NCBI RefSeq assembly: GCF_030160115.1
Contig: NZ_BSNS01000002.1
Location: 1-64,000 of the forward strand
Direction of reading: 5' to 3'
Source: Devosia nitrariae
Lineage (GTDB): Bacteria > Pseudomonadota > Alphaproteobacteria > Rhizobiales > Devosiaceae
DNA: 64,000 nucleotides
A program made the translations under genes and the position numbers. Each line of letters opens with the position of its first letter. Position 1 is the first letter of the stretch. This document shows positions 1 to 8,541 of the stretch, piece after piece. Under the pieces are notes generated by a model, which saw nothing but the letters and a program-made list of their open reading frames with translations, was not told where the DNA came from and did no database searches.

Positions 1-19
1 TAATTTTGTCCCATTGCAG

Positions 20-41
20 GCAACACCTTAGCAGGTGTTGC
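20..41. repeat. Inverted repeat upstream of the DUF1761 gene
   Basis: A perfect 9-bp stem (GCAACACCT / AGGTGTTGC) with a 4-nt loop TAGC lies 26 bp before the first gene. No T-run follows on either strand, so it is not a convincing intrinsic terminator. It could be the end of an upstream transcript or an operator. What precedes it is outside the window. Confidence 0.4.
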
Positions 42-67
42 ACTTGCCGCGTGAACTCAGGCAGGCC

Positions 68-475
68 ATGAACGCGATACCAATCAACTATTGGGCGGTT
101 CTGGTCGCCGCCATCATCCGCATGGCGGTCGGCTTCGCCTGGTACTCGCCGCCGCTGCTGTTGAAGCCCTGGCAGGCGCTGACGGGCGTGACGCCCGAGA
201 CCATGCGCGCCGGGCTGGGCAAGGCCATGGTTGTCGACGTCATCGCCTCGCTGATCATGGCCTTCGCACTCGCCAACATCATCGGCGCCTCGGGCATTAC
301 CGATTGGCTCGACGGCGCCCTCGCCGGCTTCTGGGTCTGGCTCGGCTTCATCGCCACGGTTCTCGTTTCCCTCTGGGGTTACGAGAACCGCTCGCTGCAA
401 TTGACCGCCATCAACCTCGGCAACAACCTCATCGCGCTCATCCTCATGGGGGCGCTGCTGGCGGTGTGGCGCTGA
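68..475 (+). CDS. DUF1761 family small membrane protein
   Basis: A 135-residue protein with four predicted membrane segments, at about residues 8-25, 52-72, 83-105 and 113-134. The motif GFAWYSP near residue 23 and the late ENRSLQLTAINLG stretch fit the DUF1761 family, whose function is unknown. The start ATG at 68 is preferred over an upstream in-frame ATG at 35 because it begins directly at the conserved N-terminus and follows an AGGCAGG sequence. It converges with the ligase gene ending at 485, leaving only 9 bp between the two stops, so no separate terminator is visible. Confidence 0.75.
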   Translation: MNAIPINYWAVLVAAIIRMAVGFAWYSPPLLLKPWQALTGVTPETMRAGLGKAMVVDVIASLIMAFALANIIGASGITDWLDGALAGFWVWLGFIATVLVSLWGYENRSLQLTAINLGNNLIALILMGALLAVWR

Positions 476-484
476 CTCGGCCAC

Positions 485-1903
485 TCACTGGCCGGCCAGA
501 TGCTTCTTGAGCGTCAGATGGTCGATCTTGGATCGATGGCGACGATCGAGTGGAATTCGGGCGAGGGGCACCACCATATCGACACCAAACGCCGAAGCCG
601 CTTCCTGCCAGGCGGGCAAACAGGCTGCATCACCCTCCACCGCCAAGACCGACCGCCCCTCGAGTGCTACCAGAGCGGACCGCCTCACACCCGGCCAGAA
701 GCGTGATGGAGCTTCCACCTCGAAGGGATAGAGCCCGGCGCAGTGTCCGGAGATCCGGCCGCGCAGCCACAGCATGCCATCCGCATCGAGCCGACCGGCA
801 TCGCCGGTGCGGTGCCAGATGACGCCATCGATGTTGCGCTTGTTGTCGGCGTCGCCCTCGCCTCCGAGATAGCCTTTGTTGACGTGGTCGCCGCTGACCA
901 GGATCTCGTCATCGAACAGCTTCAGGCCTATGGAGGCAACGGGGCGACCCGCCAGCAGCCCCGCTCCGGTTTTCATGGCGGTCCACTGGGCAGCCGATAT
1001 TGCGCTGGCCGGCTGCCAGGCGATCGGCTCGGCCTCGGTCGACCCATAGACGGAAACGACGTCCGCCCCCGGGGGCATGGCACTCCCAAGCCGTTCGATC
1101 AGATCGGGAAACACCGGGCCGCCGCCGGTGAACAGCGTCTGCAACGGCAGGGCACCGGCTCCGGCCAGGACCTCCCCGATCGACGGCGGCACGAGTGCGC
1201 GGGTGACCTTCTGACCGACCATCAGCCGCAGCATATCGGCGTCTCGGGCTTGGTCCGGCCGGCGCAGGCGCCAGTTCGGCAGCACCGAGGTGGTGCCGCG
1301 CTTAAGGTTGGCGATGACGAAGACCGGGAAGGCGACGAGGTCCACCTCGTCCTGGCGCTGCGGCGCGATGAGTGGATCGAGCGCCGCGTCCTGGGCAGCG
1401 AGGAACCCGTGGGTGCGCACGATCGCCTTGGGCTTGCCGGTCGAGCCGCTGGTGAAGGAGATCAGTGCCGGATGGTCCGCTTCCACACTCGTCAGTAGGT
1501 CGCCGACCATGCCGTCGTCCAACCCCAGATGCAGTCCGATCCTCCAGAGCTCGGGAACCGCGAGGCGTACCAGGCCGTAGGCACCCGATGTCAGCAATGC
1601 GCGCGGCTGCGTCATGCGCACGGCGTGGCGCAGACCCGCAAACCCCAATGCCGGTTCGGGAAAGACGATAGAGGCGCCCAGCCGCCACAGCCCGGCAATC
1701 GCGGCGTAAAGATCGATGCCGACCGGCATCGCCACCAGCACGCGATCCCCTGGGCGCAGCCCGGCCCGATGCCAGCCCTGCGCCAGCGCTCCCGACCGCC
1801 GTGCGAGTTGGGAAAAGCTGATCGTTTCACCAGGACCTGCCACGATTGCAGTCCGCTCGCCGTGCCGCTCAGCGGTGTCGAGGAAGGAGGCGATGAGGTT
1901 CAT
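485..1903 (-). CDS. AMP-dependent acyl-CoA synthetase/ligase (last gene of the seven-gene lipid operon)
   Basis: A 472-residue member of the ANL adenylating superfamily, which activates a carboxylic acid as acyl-AMP and usually passes it to CoA. The P-loop TSGSTGKPKA is at 151-160, the A5-type motif VYGSTEAEP near 285-293, the ATP-ribose motif HRTGDAGRLD at 364-373, and the C-terminal lysine motif DRRHRSKID at 453-461. The protein is short for a fatty acyl-CoA ligase. The RH.SKID ending recalls the OleC-type fatty-acid ligases, although I cannot assign it there firmly. It begins 3 nt after the GNAT-like gene stop, so it is very probably cotranscribed. The substrate is unknown; in context it may supply the thioester reduced by the HMG-CoA-reductase-like enzyme. 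Confidence 0.85.
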   Translation of the reverse strand: MNLIASFLDTAERHGERTAIVAGPGETISFSQLARRSGALAQGWHRAGLRPGDRVLVAMPVGIDLYAAIAGLWRLGASIVFPEPALGFAGLRHAVRMTQPRALLTSGAYGLVRLAVPELWRIGLHLGLDDGMVGDLLTSVEADHPALISFTSGSTGKPKAIVRTHGFLAAQDAALDPLIAPQRQDEVDLVAFPVFVIANLKRGTTSVLPNWRLRRPDQARDADMLRLMVGQKVTRALVPPSIGEVLAGAGALPLQTLFTGGGPVFPDLIERLGSAMPPGADVVSVYGSTEAEPIAWQPASAISAAQWTAMKTGAGLLAGRPVASIGLKLFDDEILVSGDHVNKGYLGGEGDADNKRNIDGVIWHRTGDAGRLDADGMLWLRGRISGHCAGLYPFEVEAPSRFWPGVRRSALVALEGRSVLAVEGDAACLPAWQEAASAFGVDMVVPLARIPLDRRHRSKIDHLTLKKHLAGQ

Positions 1904-1906
1904 CGC

Positions 1907-2746
1907 CTAGAGCCTGCGTCCCATCAGGGCGTAGCGCCGGAAGATGCGCGCGTTGTGGCGGGCGCTGCGCTCGCTGGATATGTTGGTTTCGTGCATGAGG
2001 GCGTGGATCACCTCCTCATAGCCCATGTCCAAGGCGCGCCGATGATACTGATCGGCCAGCACATGCCCGACACCGCGCAGCCCGCTCGCATAGGTTTTGA
2101 GCACGGCGGCGGGCTTTTCGCCACCTAGCCGATCGGGAAAGCCGAAGAGGAAGCCGACGAGATCGCCCGACCCGTTATGCGCAAAAAGGATATGGCGCGG
2201 GTCGAGCATCGGCAGGATAGGACGATAGAGATCGAGAAACGCCTCGAGCCCGATCGGTTTGAAGAAATGGTTGCCCGCGAAGGCCTGTCCCGACACGGCA
2301 AAGAGGCGTGCGATCAGCTGTTCGGCGCCGGTGCCGTCCCAGGCCGTTACCGACACGCCTTCCATGCGCACCGGCTCGGCCCCGATTGTGTCGACGAGCC
2401 GGGCACGCGCGGAGAGGTAATTCGATATCGGCTCGAACCCCACGGCAACCAACGCGGCGTGATCATATCGGCCGCTGCGCGGCTCCATGGCGAAGGGGAG
2501 CGAGCCGTCGGACTGGGTGATAGTGCGATAGCTGTGCCAGGTGTCACCGTCCATCGGGCCGATGAGACCGCCGAAGCCCTCGTCCTTCACCTTGCGGATG
2601 GTCTGGCTCAGCAGGTCGACGGCGGCATCGGGATCCTCGAATTCCAGGCCTCCAACCGCGGCGCAGGCCAGCCCGCCCCAGGCGGGTGCGTCGCGATGGA
2701 GGCGCAGGGCAGCGCCGGGGCGTGCCACGGTTTCCGGTTCGGTCAT
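1907..2746 (-). CDS. GNAT-fold acyltransferase-like protein of the lipid operon
   Basis: A 279-residue cytosolic protein. The signature GPMDGDTWHSYR near residues 63-74 and the C-terminal NISSERSARHNARIFRRY stretch match a group of GNAT-superfamily proteins of unknown substrate; the latter is the usual last helix and strand of a GNAT domain. The ATG at 2746 overlaps the upstream kinase stop by 4 nt (ATGA), which fixes the start over longer in-frame possibilities. In the operon it might N-acylate an amino group, for example on an aminocarboxypropyl head group made by the BtaA-like enzyme; this is inference only. The N-terminal half is not recognisable beyond the fold. Confidence 0.7.
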   Translation of the reverse strand: MTEPETVARPGAALRLHRDAPAWGGLACAAVGGLEFEDPDAAVDLLSQTIRKVKDEGFGGLIGPMDGDTWHSYRTITQSDGSLPFAMEPRSGRYDHAALVAVGFEPISNYLSARARLVDTIGAEPVRMEGVSVTAWDGTGAEQLIARLFAVSGQAFAGNHFFKPIGLEAFLDLYRPILPMLDPRHILFAHNGSGDLVGFLFGFPDRLGGEKPAAVLKTYASGLRGVGHVLADQYHRRALDMGYEEVIHALMHETNISSERSARHNARIFRRYALMGRRL

Positions 2747-4044
2747 GGCAGCAGAACTCCCTTGAGGCACAGAAACAGCGGCCCGATCATCGCCAGGCCG
2801 AAGAGAGACAGGCTTCGCCGCTGGTCGAACCAGGAAGGACGCAAAAGCGGCAGGACCATAGCGACGATCAGCGCTACGCCGACTTCCGTCGCCGTCGGCA
2901 TGAACCACTGCGAATAAGGCAGATTGACCTCGGCAATCCAAAGCGCCGCGGCGCTTGCTGCTATCGCCGCCGGCACGATGGCGGGGCGCCAATACCCCTT
3001 GAGCGCCACGGCCAGGAACCCCAGCAGGGCGCCGGCAAAGGTGAGGTTGAAGGGGCTGATCACCGACCGGGACATCGCGTCACCGACGAACATCCAGAAC
3101 AGCGATACTATGGCCGCAACGAACAGCAGGTCGAAATCTGGCCGTTTGCTCTTTGAGGGGCGTGACGCCTGTGCGGCCAGGTGCGCGGCGATGGTCAACG
3201 CCGGCAGGATGACATTGTGCAGCGAAACGATCGAGATGATCAGAAAGAGCAAAATGGCATAGGCGCGCGCCGCCTGCAGCGGGATACGCAGCATCGGGGC
3301 AAGCCCCAGCACGGCGCCGAGAAAGAGGACAAACACCGCCGCACTCGCCGCCAGGTCCGCCGGACTGCTGTCCAGGTGTTGAGCGAGCAGCAGAAAAGCG
3401 CCAATGGGCACGAACAGATTATCGAGGCCCCGCCAGGAATCGACCTCGACCAGGGCGCAGAAGGCTGCCACCAGCATCGAGATCAGCACCAGGTTGAGCG
3501 GCGGTGCGTTCGACATCAGCACCAGAACGATGAGGCTGGTGAGCCAGGTGACGACGAAGAAGACGACGACGCCTTCGACGCTTTTGGCCCCGCCCTCCAC
3601 CGCAAAGCGCTGACGCGCATAGACGGTGCCGACCAGCGCTGCGGCGGTGTCGGAAAGGGTGATGACCAGAATGGGGAGGACATAGAGGACCGGCTGCTCC
3701 CCCGCCCGCAGGAAGGTGATGGCGATGGCGAGCGCCAGGTAGATCTCGCCATGGGAGTGGCGCTCGACCCCGTGCAGCGCCGATCCCACCGGACCCAGGA
3801 GACCGCGGCGGATGGCGAACATCAACGGGATGGCGATCGCCAGCAGCACCAGCACCGGCAGCGGGTTGGAGAACAGCAGCGGAAAGGTCAGCGCCAGGCA
3901 GCCGGTCGCCACGTGGACGAGCTTGCGGCTGACCTCGGGATCCCAGCTGAACCGCCGCCCGAGGATCCGCACCAGCAGCATCAAGGCGGGGATGGCAACG
4001 AGAATGGCCGCGATCAGCAAGCCGTCGGCGATCGTCAGGCTCAC
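2743..4044 (-). CDS. Polytopic SEC59/VTE5-like (dolichol/phytol kinase family) membrane protein
   Basis: A 433-residue integral membrane protein with about 12 hydrophobic segments. The N-terminal half has family hallmarks: SRKLVHVATG at 39-48, and DTAAALVG at 132-139 followed by AKSVEGVVVFF at 153-163. These correspond to the CTP-dependent isoprenoid-alcohol kinases (SEC59 dolichol kinase, VTE5 phytol kinase) and the related phosphatidate cytidylyltransferases. The second half (after about residue 225) is an additional membrane domain that I cannot name. The start is GTG at 4044, overlapping the BtaA-like stop by 4 nt. Expected chemistry is phosphorylation of a lipid alcohol at the membrane. 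Its presence with UbiA and an HMG-CoA-reductase-like enzyme points to isoprenoid-lipid metabolism. Confidence 0.75.
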   Translation of the reverse strand: MSLTIADGLLIAAILVAIPALMLLVRILGRRFSWDPEVSRKLVHVATGCLALTFPLLFSNPLPVLVLLAIAIPLMFAIRRGLLGPVGSALHGVERHSHGEIYLALAIAITFLRAGEQPVLYVLPILVITLSDTAAALVGTVYARQRFAVEGGAKSVEGVVVFFVVTWLTSLIVLVLMSNAPPLNLVLISMLVAAFCALVEVDSWRGLDNLFVPIGAFLLLAQHLDSSPADLAASAAVFVLFLGAVLGLAPMLRIPLQAARAYAILLFLIISIVSLHNVILPALTIAAHLAAQASRPSKSKRPDFDLLFVAAIVSLFWMFVGDAMSRSVISPFNLTFAGALLGFLAVALKGYWRPAIVPAAIAASAAALWIAEVNLPYSQWFMPTATEVGVALIVAMVLPLLRPSWFDQRRSLSLFGLAMIGPLFLCLKGVLLP

Positions 4045-5138
4045 CGCACCCGCTCCACGACGAAGTCGGAATAGAAGAAGGCCTTGTCGTGCGCCTTGCC
4101 CGCCGCCTCGACGGCCTCGAGCCGTTCGACCCGGCCGGCCCATTGGCGTGGCGCGCGCCGCGGCACCATCATGTTCCAGTAGACCAGCCGCGCGCCGGGT
4201 TTCGCCGCTTCAAGGATCGCGCCATAGACGGACGCGAACACGTCCTCGTCCATATATTCGAAGATGTCGGAGAGGTTGAAACCGTCAGCCTTCTCGCCGG
4301 TGGCAACGAACGCCTCCAGCGCGCCGCAGCGCAGCTCGAGCCGGTCGACGCGGTCGCGGATGGTGTCGAAATGTTCCGCCCGCCACGCCAGCGGCAACGC
4401 CGTCCCGTGGTCGCCCTTCAATATCCAGTGCAGATAGGGGTTGTCCGCGGGGTCGAGGTCCACCCCGGCATGGCGCAGCCGGCGGGCGACGTGGTCGGCG
4501 AGGGACCCTTCGACATGATCGAAGAAGGCCGGATCGCGTCCCAACCACCCCATGACGGCATTGGAAAAGAACAGCGTCAGCGCCAGCCGCCAGCGCCAGT
4601 TGTTCCAGCGCCGATCGAAGAACGCCTCGCGTTCGGATTTCGGCTTGGAGCGGAACACCTCGTCGATCGCGGCGCGGCTCTGCGCCAAAGGCAGGATATA
4701 GGTGCGAAAGAGCCGGAAATAGTTCTCGAACTTGCCGACGCCACCCAACCCTTGGGCGATGACGTCATCGCGCCGCGCCGACCAGAAAGCTTGGTCGGAT
4801 GTGTCGAGCCCGGCTGCAACCTCGCTCAGGAGCTCGCCACGGCGCGTAGAGCGACGCGACCCCATCAATTCCAGAAAACCGGGGTGGTCGAGCCGTTTGT
4901 AGGCGGCGATGCGGATGGACAGGCATGCGATCTGGGCCGGCGACAGATCGATCGCCACGACCCGCGCCGGATCGAGCAGCAGCATGGCCAGTGCATTGTC
5001 GCCGGCCGAGGCGATCGAGACCAGGGTGGCGCCCGGCGAGTTCGCCAGGGCCTCCACCAGCACATCGGCATCTTCCCACAGCTGGGCATAGCGGATGTCG
5101 TCGAACCGAGCACGGCCGGCTATATCGGCACCAGTCAT
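4041..5138 (-). CDS. BtaA-like (DUF3419) S-adenosylmethionine 3-amino-3-carboxypropyl transferase
   Basis: A 365-residue protein of the DUF3419/BtaA family. BtaA transfers the 3-amino-3-carboxypropyl group of SAM to diacylglycerol, the first step to betaine lipids. The Rossmann nucleotide-binding motif VSIASAGDNAL at 40-50 followed by VVAIDLSPAQ at 60-69 is the family hallmark, and GFNLSDIFEYM near residue 290 fits the C-terminal conserved block. It is shorter than typical BtaA (about 400 residues). No BtaB-type N-methyltransferase is adjacent, so a trimethylated betaine lipid is not implied. The ATG at 5138 overlaps the dikinase stop by 4 nt. The acceptor could be diacylglycerol or a product of the neighbouring isoprenoid enzymes. 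Confidence 0.78.
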   Translation of the reverse strand: MTGADIAGRARFDDIRYAQLWEDADVLVEALANSPGATLVSIASAGDNALAMLLLDPARVVAIDLSPAQIACLSIRIAAYKRLDHPGFLELMGSRRSTRRGELLSEVAAGLDTSDQAFWSARRDDVIAQGLGGVGKFENYFRLFRTYILPLAQSRAAIDEVFRSKPKSEREAFFDRRWNNWRWRLALTLFFSNAVMGWLGRDPAFFDHVEGSLADHVARRLRHAGVDLDPADNPYLHWILKGDHGTALPLAWRAEHFDTIRDRVDRLELRCGALEAFVATGEKADGFNLSDIFEYMDEDVFASVYGAILEAAKPGARLVYWNMMVPRRAPRQWAGRVERLEAVEAAGKAHDKAFFYSDFVVERVR

Positions 5139-7594
5139 GGCAGTTTCCGCACCTGACCGGTGGCGCCGTCCACCTCGATGGTCTCGCCGTCCTCGATCCA
5201 GTCCATTGCCCCCTTGAGGCCGACGACGCAGGGAATGCCCAGCTCCCGCGCGACGATGGCCGAATGCGACAGCAGGCTGCCGCGTTCGACGACGATGGCC
5301 GCGGCATTGCTGAAAATGGCGATCCAACCGGGATCGGTATGACGCGCCACCAGGATCTCCCCGCGCTGCAGACCCTCTGCCCGTGGATCGCGCACCACCC
5401 GCGCCACCGCGGTGATCCTGCCGGCACTGCACCCCGTACCACGCCGCTCGCGGGCCGTATCGTGCTCGCGCGGTCCCGCCGGCACCAGCGAGCGCAAACC
5501 GGCAACTGCGCCACCGCGCACCAGCAGGCGCTCGCCGGGATCGGGACGCGCCTCCGCTGCCGCTGCCTCCTGCTTACGCAACCGCACGATGGCCGCCAGG
5601 TCCTGGTCGACTGCAAAGCCTTCAATGGCGCCCAGCACTTCTGCGATGGTGAGGAAAAAGACGTCGTCCTCGGCCTCGATCAGGCCCTCAGCGTAGAACT
5701 GCCTGCCAGCGGCCCGCAGCAGATGCCGTGCCCGCCCGAAGATGCGGGTGCGTTCGAACCGCAGATTCTCTCGGTCACGCACCCGGCGCTTCGCCCAGCC
5801 CAACGCCAGGCCGGCAACGGCACGGCGCACGGGCCTGCCCGCAAAGAGCTGGGCCAGCGTAACGTGTTGCGCCGAAGGCCCCGACTTTTCCGCCGGCGCT
5901 TCGGCCGCCGCCGCGATAGCGCGATAAAGCGGCGACGGATCGCGGTCGAGGGTTACGCTTTCGAGCTTGAGCTCCTCGGTACAGCGCTCGGAGAATTTGG
6001 CAAGATAGTCGTCAACAGCCTCTCCCAGGACCGGCATGGTCTCGAGCCGGTCGCCGCGCCCGTCCGCAAGGGCCACGCGCAGCTCCGCATCGGCCGCGGC
6101 GAGCCGCCCCATGGACTGGATGCGGCGAGCCGGCTCGGCCGAGATCATGTCGCCCTGCCCAATCATGATCTCATTGTGGAGGTCGAGCCCGGCAGGACCT
6201 GCCCAGCGCTCGAGCAGTTTGCGCGAGGCGCCGAAGGCGATCATGCAGAGAAAGTCGTTGACGAGCGGCGCATCCCACCGGTCGAGGAGGTCCGCCTCGA
6301 TCCGTCGGTAACGTGCGACAAGAGCGGATGCGGGCAGGCTATCATAGCTCGCCGCCGGCTCCGACAAGGCATCATTGAGCCGCCGGTAAAAATCCTTGAT
6401 GGTCGCATTGAGGCGCAACGCCGCCCAGCCGAGGCGCAGCCCGACAGCGGCGACGCGCAGCCCCTCGCTAAGGCGCGCCAGGGCTCCGGCCGGTGGTGGC
6501 GCCATGGCGGCGACGAACTCGGCCGGCAGGGGCTCGTTGACCCCCATCATCGTTTCCATATAACCGCGATTGGCGGAAAAGCCCGGCAGCAGCGCCAAAG
6601 CACGGTACCAGTTGCCGAGATTGTAGTAGACCCTGCCGTCGATGCGCGAGAGCATGTTGTCGAACACGGCCGCGTTCTCGCGCACCACGTCCTCGCGGAC
6701 CCCGACAAGCCGCACGAAGGCGCGATAGACCCGCGCATAGGCGTATTGGGCGAAACTATAGGTCAGCGGCGAGACGAGTCCGGGATAGCTTTCGACGATA
6801 TTGGAATTGTCGAAGACCAATAGGGTGTCGTCGTTGACCGGCGGCACGCGCAGCCTCGTGGTGATGGGCCGGGCCTGCAGCAGAAGCAGGCGCTCGCCCT
6901 CGAACGCCCATTCAAAATCCTGCGGACCACCCAGCGCGGTCTCGAGTTTCTGGCTGAGGTCAGAAAGAGCCTGCAGGTCGTTCCGGGTCAGCACCGCATC
7001 TTCCGGCATGGCGGCGACGGCGCCCGTAGCCTTGTCCATGTCATAAGTCTGGCCGTCCTCCTCGCCACCGACGAGCCGGTCCCCGAGGCCCTCAATAGCC
7101 GAAACGACGATCCGGTCGGTCCGGCCGCTGACCGGATCGGCGGTGAATGCCACACCAGCGCAGCGGGCATCGACCATCTGCTGGACCAGCACCGCCGGCA
7201 GGCCGCCATCGCTAGCGAGCCCTTGCGCAGCCCGATATCCGGCGACATTGTCTGCAAGTCCGCTGGCGAGCACGCGGGCCGCCGCCTGCGGGACATCGCC
7301 GGCTATAACCTCCAGCACCGACAGGAATTGACCGGCATGGGAATGGCTCTTGCCATCCTCCTCGCGCGCCGAAGAACGGACGGCATAGGGTCCGGGGCCC
7401 AGTTGCGGCAGTTTGCCGATCAAGGCGGCAGCCTGCTCATCGGCAAGCTTGCGATCTGCGAAGGCGTCAGGCGTCACCACCAGGAAGGCGGGAACATCGA
7501 AACCCATCTCCACCAGATCCATCAACACCGCAGCCTTGCCGCCAACGACCTGCGCAGTCCGGGCGGGGCTCATGTCATGAAACCGCTCGGTCAT
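5135..7594 (-). CDS. PEP-synthase/rifampin-phosphotransferase-like ATP dikinase
   Basis: An 819-residue enzyme with the domain order of rifampin phosphotransferase. An N-terminal PPDK-type ATP-grasp domain carries AVRSSAREED at 71-80, AGVAFTADPVSG at 146-157 and FEWAFEGERLLLLQARPIT at 227-245. A variable middle domain covers about 250-690. A C-terminal swivelling histidine domain carries GSLLSHSAIVARELGIPCVV, with the phospho-acceptor at about His777. There is no C-terminal PEP/pyruvate barrel, so this is not a classical PEP synthase. Such enzymes split ATP to AMP and Pi and move the beta-phosphate to a hydroxyl. The middle domain, which sets acceptor choice, gives no clue. The ATG at 7594 overlaps the UbiA stop by 4 nt. 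Confidence 0.82.
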   Translation of the reverse strand: MTERFHDMSPARTAQVVGGKAAVLMDLVEMGFDVPAFLVVTPDAFADRKLADEQAAALIGKLPQLGPGPYAVRSSAREEDGKSHSHAGQFLSVLEVIAGDVPQAAARVLASGLADNVAGYRAAQGLASDGGLPAVLVQQMVDARCAGVAFTADPVSGRTDRIVVSAIEGLGDRLVGGEEDGQTYDMDKATGAVAAMPEDAVLTRNDLQALSDLSQKLETALGGPQDFEWAFEGERLLLLQARPITTRLRVPPVNDDTLLVFDNSNIVESYPGLVSPLTYSFAQYAYARVYRAFVRLVGVREDVVRENAAVFDNMLSRIDGRVYYNLGNWYRALALLPGFSANRGYMETMMGVNEPLPAEFVAAMAPPPAGALARLSEGLRVAAVGLRLGWAALRLNATIKDFYRRLNDALSEPAASYDSLPASALVARYRRIEADLLDRWDAPLVNDFLCMIAFGASRKLLERWAGPAGLDLHNEIMIGQGDMISAEPARRIQSMGRLAAADAELRVALADGRGDRLETMPVLGEAVDDYLAKFSERCTEELKLESVTLDRDPSPLYRAIAAAAEAPAEKSGPSAQHVTLAQLFAGRPVRRAVAGLALGWAKRRVRDRENLRFERTRIFGRARHLLRAAGRQFYAEGLIEAEDDVFFLTIAEVLGAIEGFAVDQDLAAIVRLRKQEAAAAEARPDPGERLLVRGGAVAGLRSLVPAGPREHDTARERRGTGCSAGRITAVARVVRDPRAEGLQRGEILVARHTDPGWIAIFSNAAAIVVERGSLLSHSAIVARELGIPCVVGLKGAMDWIEDGETIEVDGATGQVRKLP

Positions 7595-8541
7595 GGTGCA
7601 ATTACCTGTGGCAGGAAGGGCGCGAAGCCGGCGAGCACATAGCAGGCCAGAACCCAGACGCCGGCAAGGGTGTCGATGCGGCGCTGCACCGCTTGCGTGG
7701 GTTTGCGCATGAAAGTTCGCACGGTTGTGGCAATGGCGGCGAGGACAACGGCGCTCCCCCCGCCCACGATCAAGGGCGATCCGACCATGGCGCCGACCGC
7801 GAGGAGAAGCAGCCAGGCGACCACGCATGTCGCCAGCCAAAGCCGGGCTGCTCGGTCATGTCCAAGTAGCGCGGAATAGGTCTCGACCCCAGGCCGCTCA
7901 CTTTCTGGCGCCCACGTCTTGCGCCCAATCTCCAGCACGCAGCCGTTGATGAGGCTCAGCGCCAGGAACGCCCACATGCCGGCCGGCGGCAACAGGCTGT
8001 GGGGCACCCACTCAGCTCCGGTCAGGTAGAGATCGATCAGCGCCATGATCGCCATGTGCGACACGAGGTAAACGAAGGGCCGCGCCTTGAGCCACGCGGG
8101 CATGAAGAACTCGGCCGTCATCAATCCCAGCCACACCCAGACCAGCGCCAGCGGCACCAGCAGCGCCGGAGTGATGGTCAAGGTGAGCGCAATGGCCGGC
8201 ACCACCGCCAAAGCGGCAATCGAGAGGATCAGCCGCAGGCTGACCAGGCCCGAGGGAATCGGTCGCTCCGGCCGGTAGGCCCGATCATCCTCGAGGTCCT
8301 TGTATTCGTCGCAGGCACGCAACTGAAAAAAGAAGATCACGGCGACCAGCCAGGCCGCCGCGAAGATGCTGAGGTGCGGCAGCGGCCTCTCGGCAAGATG
8401 CGCCGAGACACTGATGCTCGAGGCCGAGAAGGCCGCGAGCAGCAGCGCCGTCCTGCCCAGCGGAAAACGCTCGGCCTGGTAGAGCCAGAGGCGCTGCCAG
8501 AGGCTCGCCGAGGCCTGCGGATGGGTCGCTGCCACCGGCAT
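7591..8541 (-). CDS. UbiA-family prenyltransferase
   Basis: A 316-residue membrane protein with about eight hydrophobic helices. UbiA enzymes transfer a prenyl group to an aromatic or other acceptor using Mg2+ held by two acidic motifs. Here the first motif is CDEYKDLEDD near 78-87 and the second is EIGRKTWAPESERPGVETYS near 204-223, where a Glu replaces the usual first Asp. That second motif resembles a UbiA subgroup distinct from ubiquinone-pathway UbiA and from the haem-pathway CtaB elsewhere in this window. ATG at 8541 shares its A with the reductase stop (TGATG); a GTG one codon upstream is possible. Donor and acceptor are unknown. Confidence 0.85.
   Translation of the reverse strand: MPVAATHPQASASLWQRLWLYQAERFPLGRTALLLAAFSASSISVSAHLAERPLPHLSIFAAAWLVAVIFFFQLRACDEYKDLEDDRAYRPERPIPSGLVSLRLILSIAALAVVPAIALTLTITPALLVPLALVWVWLGLMTAEFFMPAWLKARPFVYLVSHMAIMALIDLYLTGAEWVPHSLLPPAGMWAFLALSLINGCVLEIGRKTWAPESERPGVETYSALLGHDRAARLWLATCVVAWLLLLAVGAMVGSPLIVGGGSAVVLAAIATTVRTFMRKPTQAVQRRIDTLAGVWVLACYVLAGFAPFLPQVIAP

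Noticed and set aside
4041-5138. A betaine-lipid (DGTS) locus
   Set aside because: No BtaB methyltransferase is adjacent; the methyltransferases at 12.7 and 28.0 kb are far away and of other types.
4925-6823. 632-codon plus-strand ORF opposite the dikinase and BtaA-like genes
   Set aside because: It lacks any recognisable motif, has shadow-like His/Arg/Gly-rich composition, and lies antisense to two well-supported genes.
5135-7594. Calling the dikinase a phosphoenolpyruvate synthase (ppsA)
   Set aside because: The C-terminal PEP/pyruvate-binding barrel is missing and the His domain is at the very C-terminus, as in rifampin phosphotransferases.
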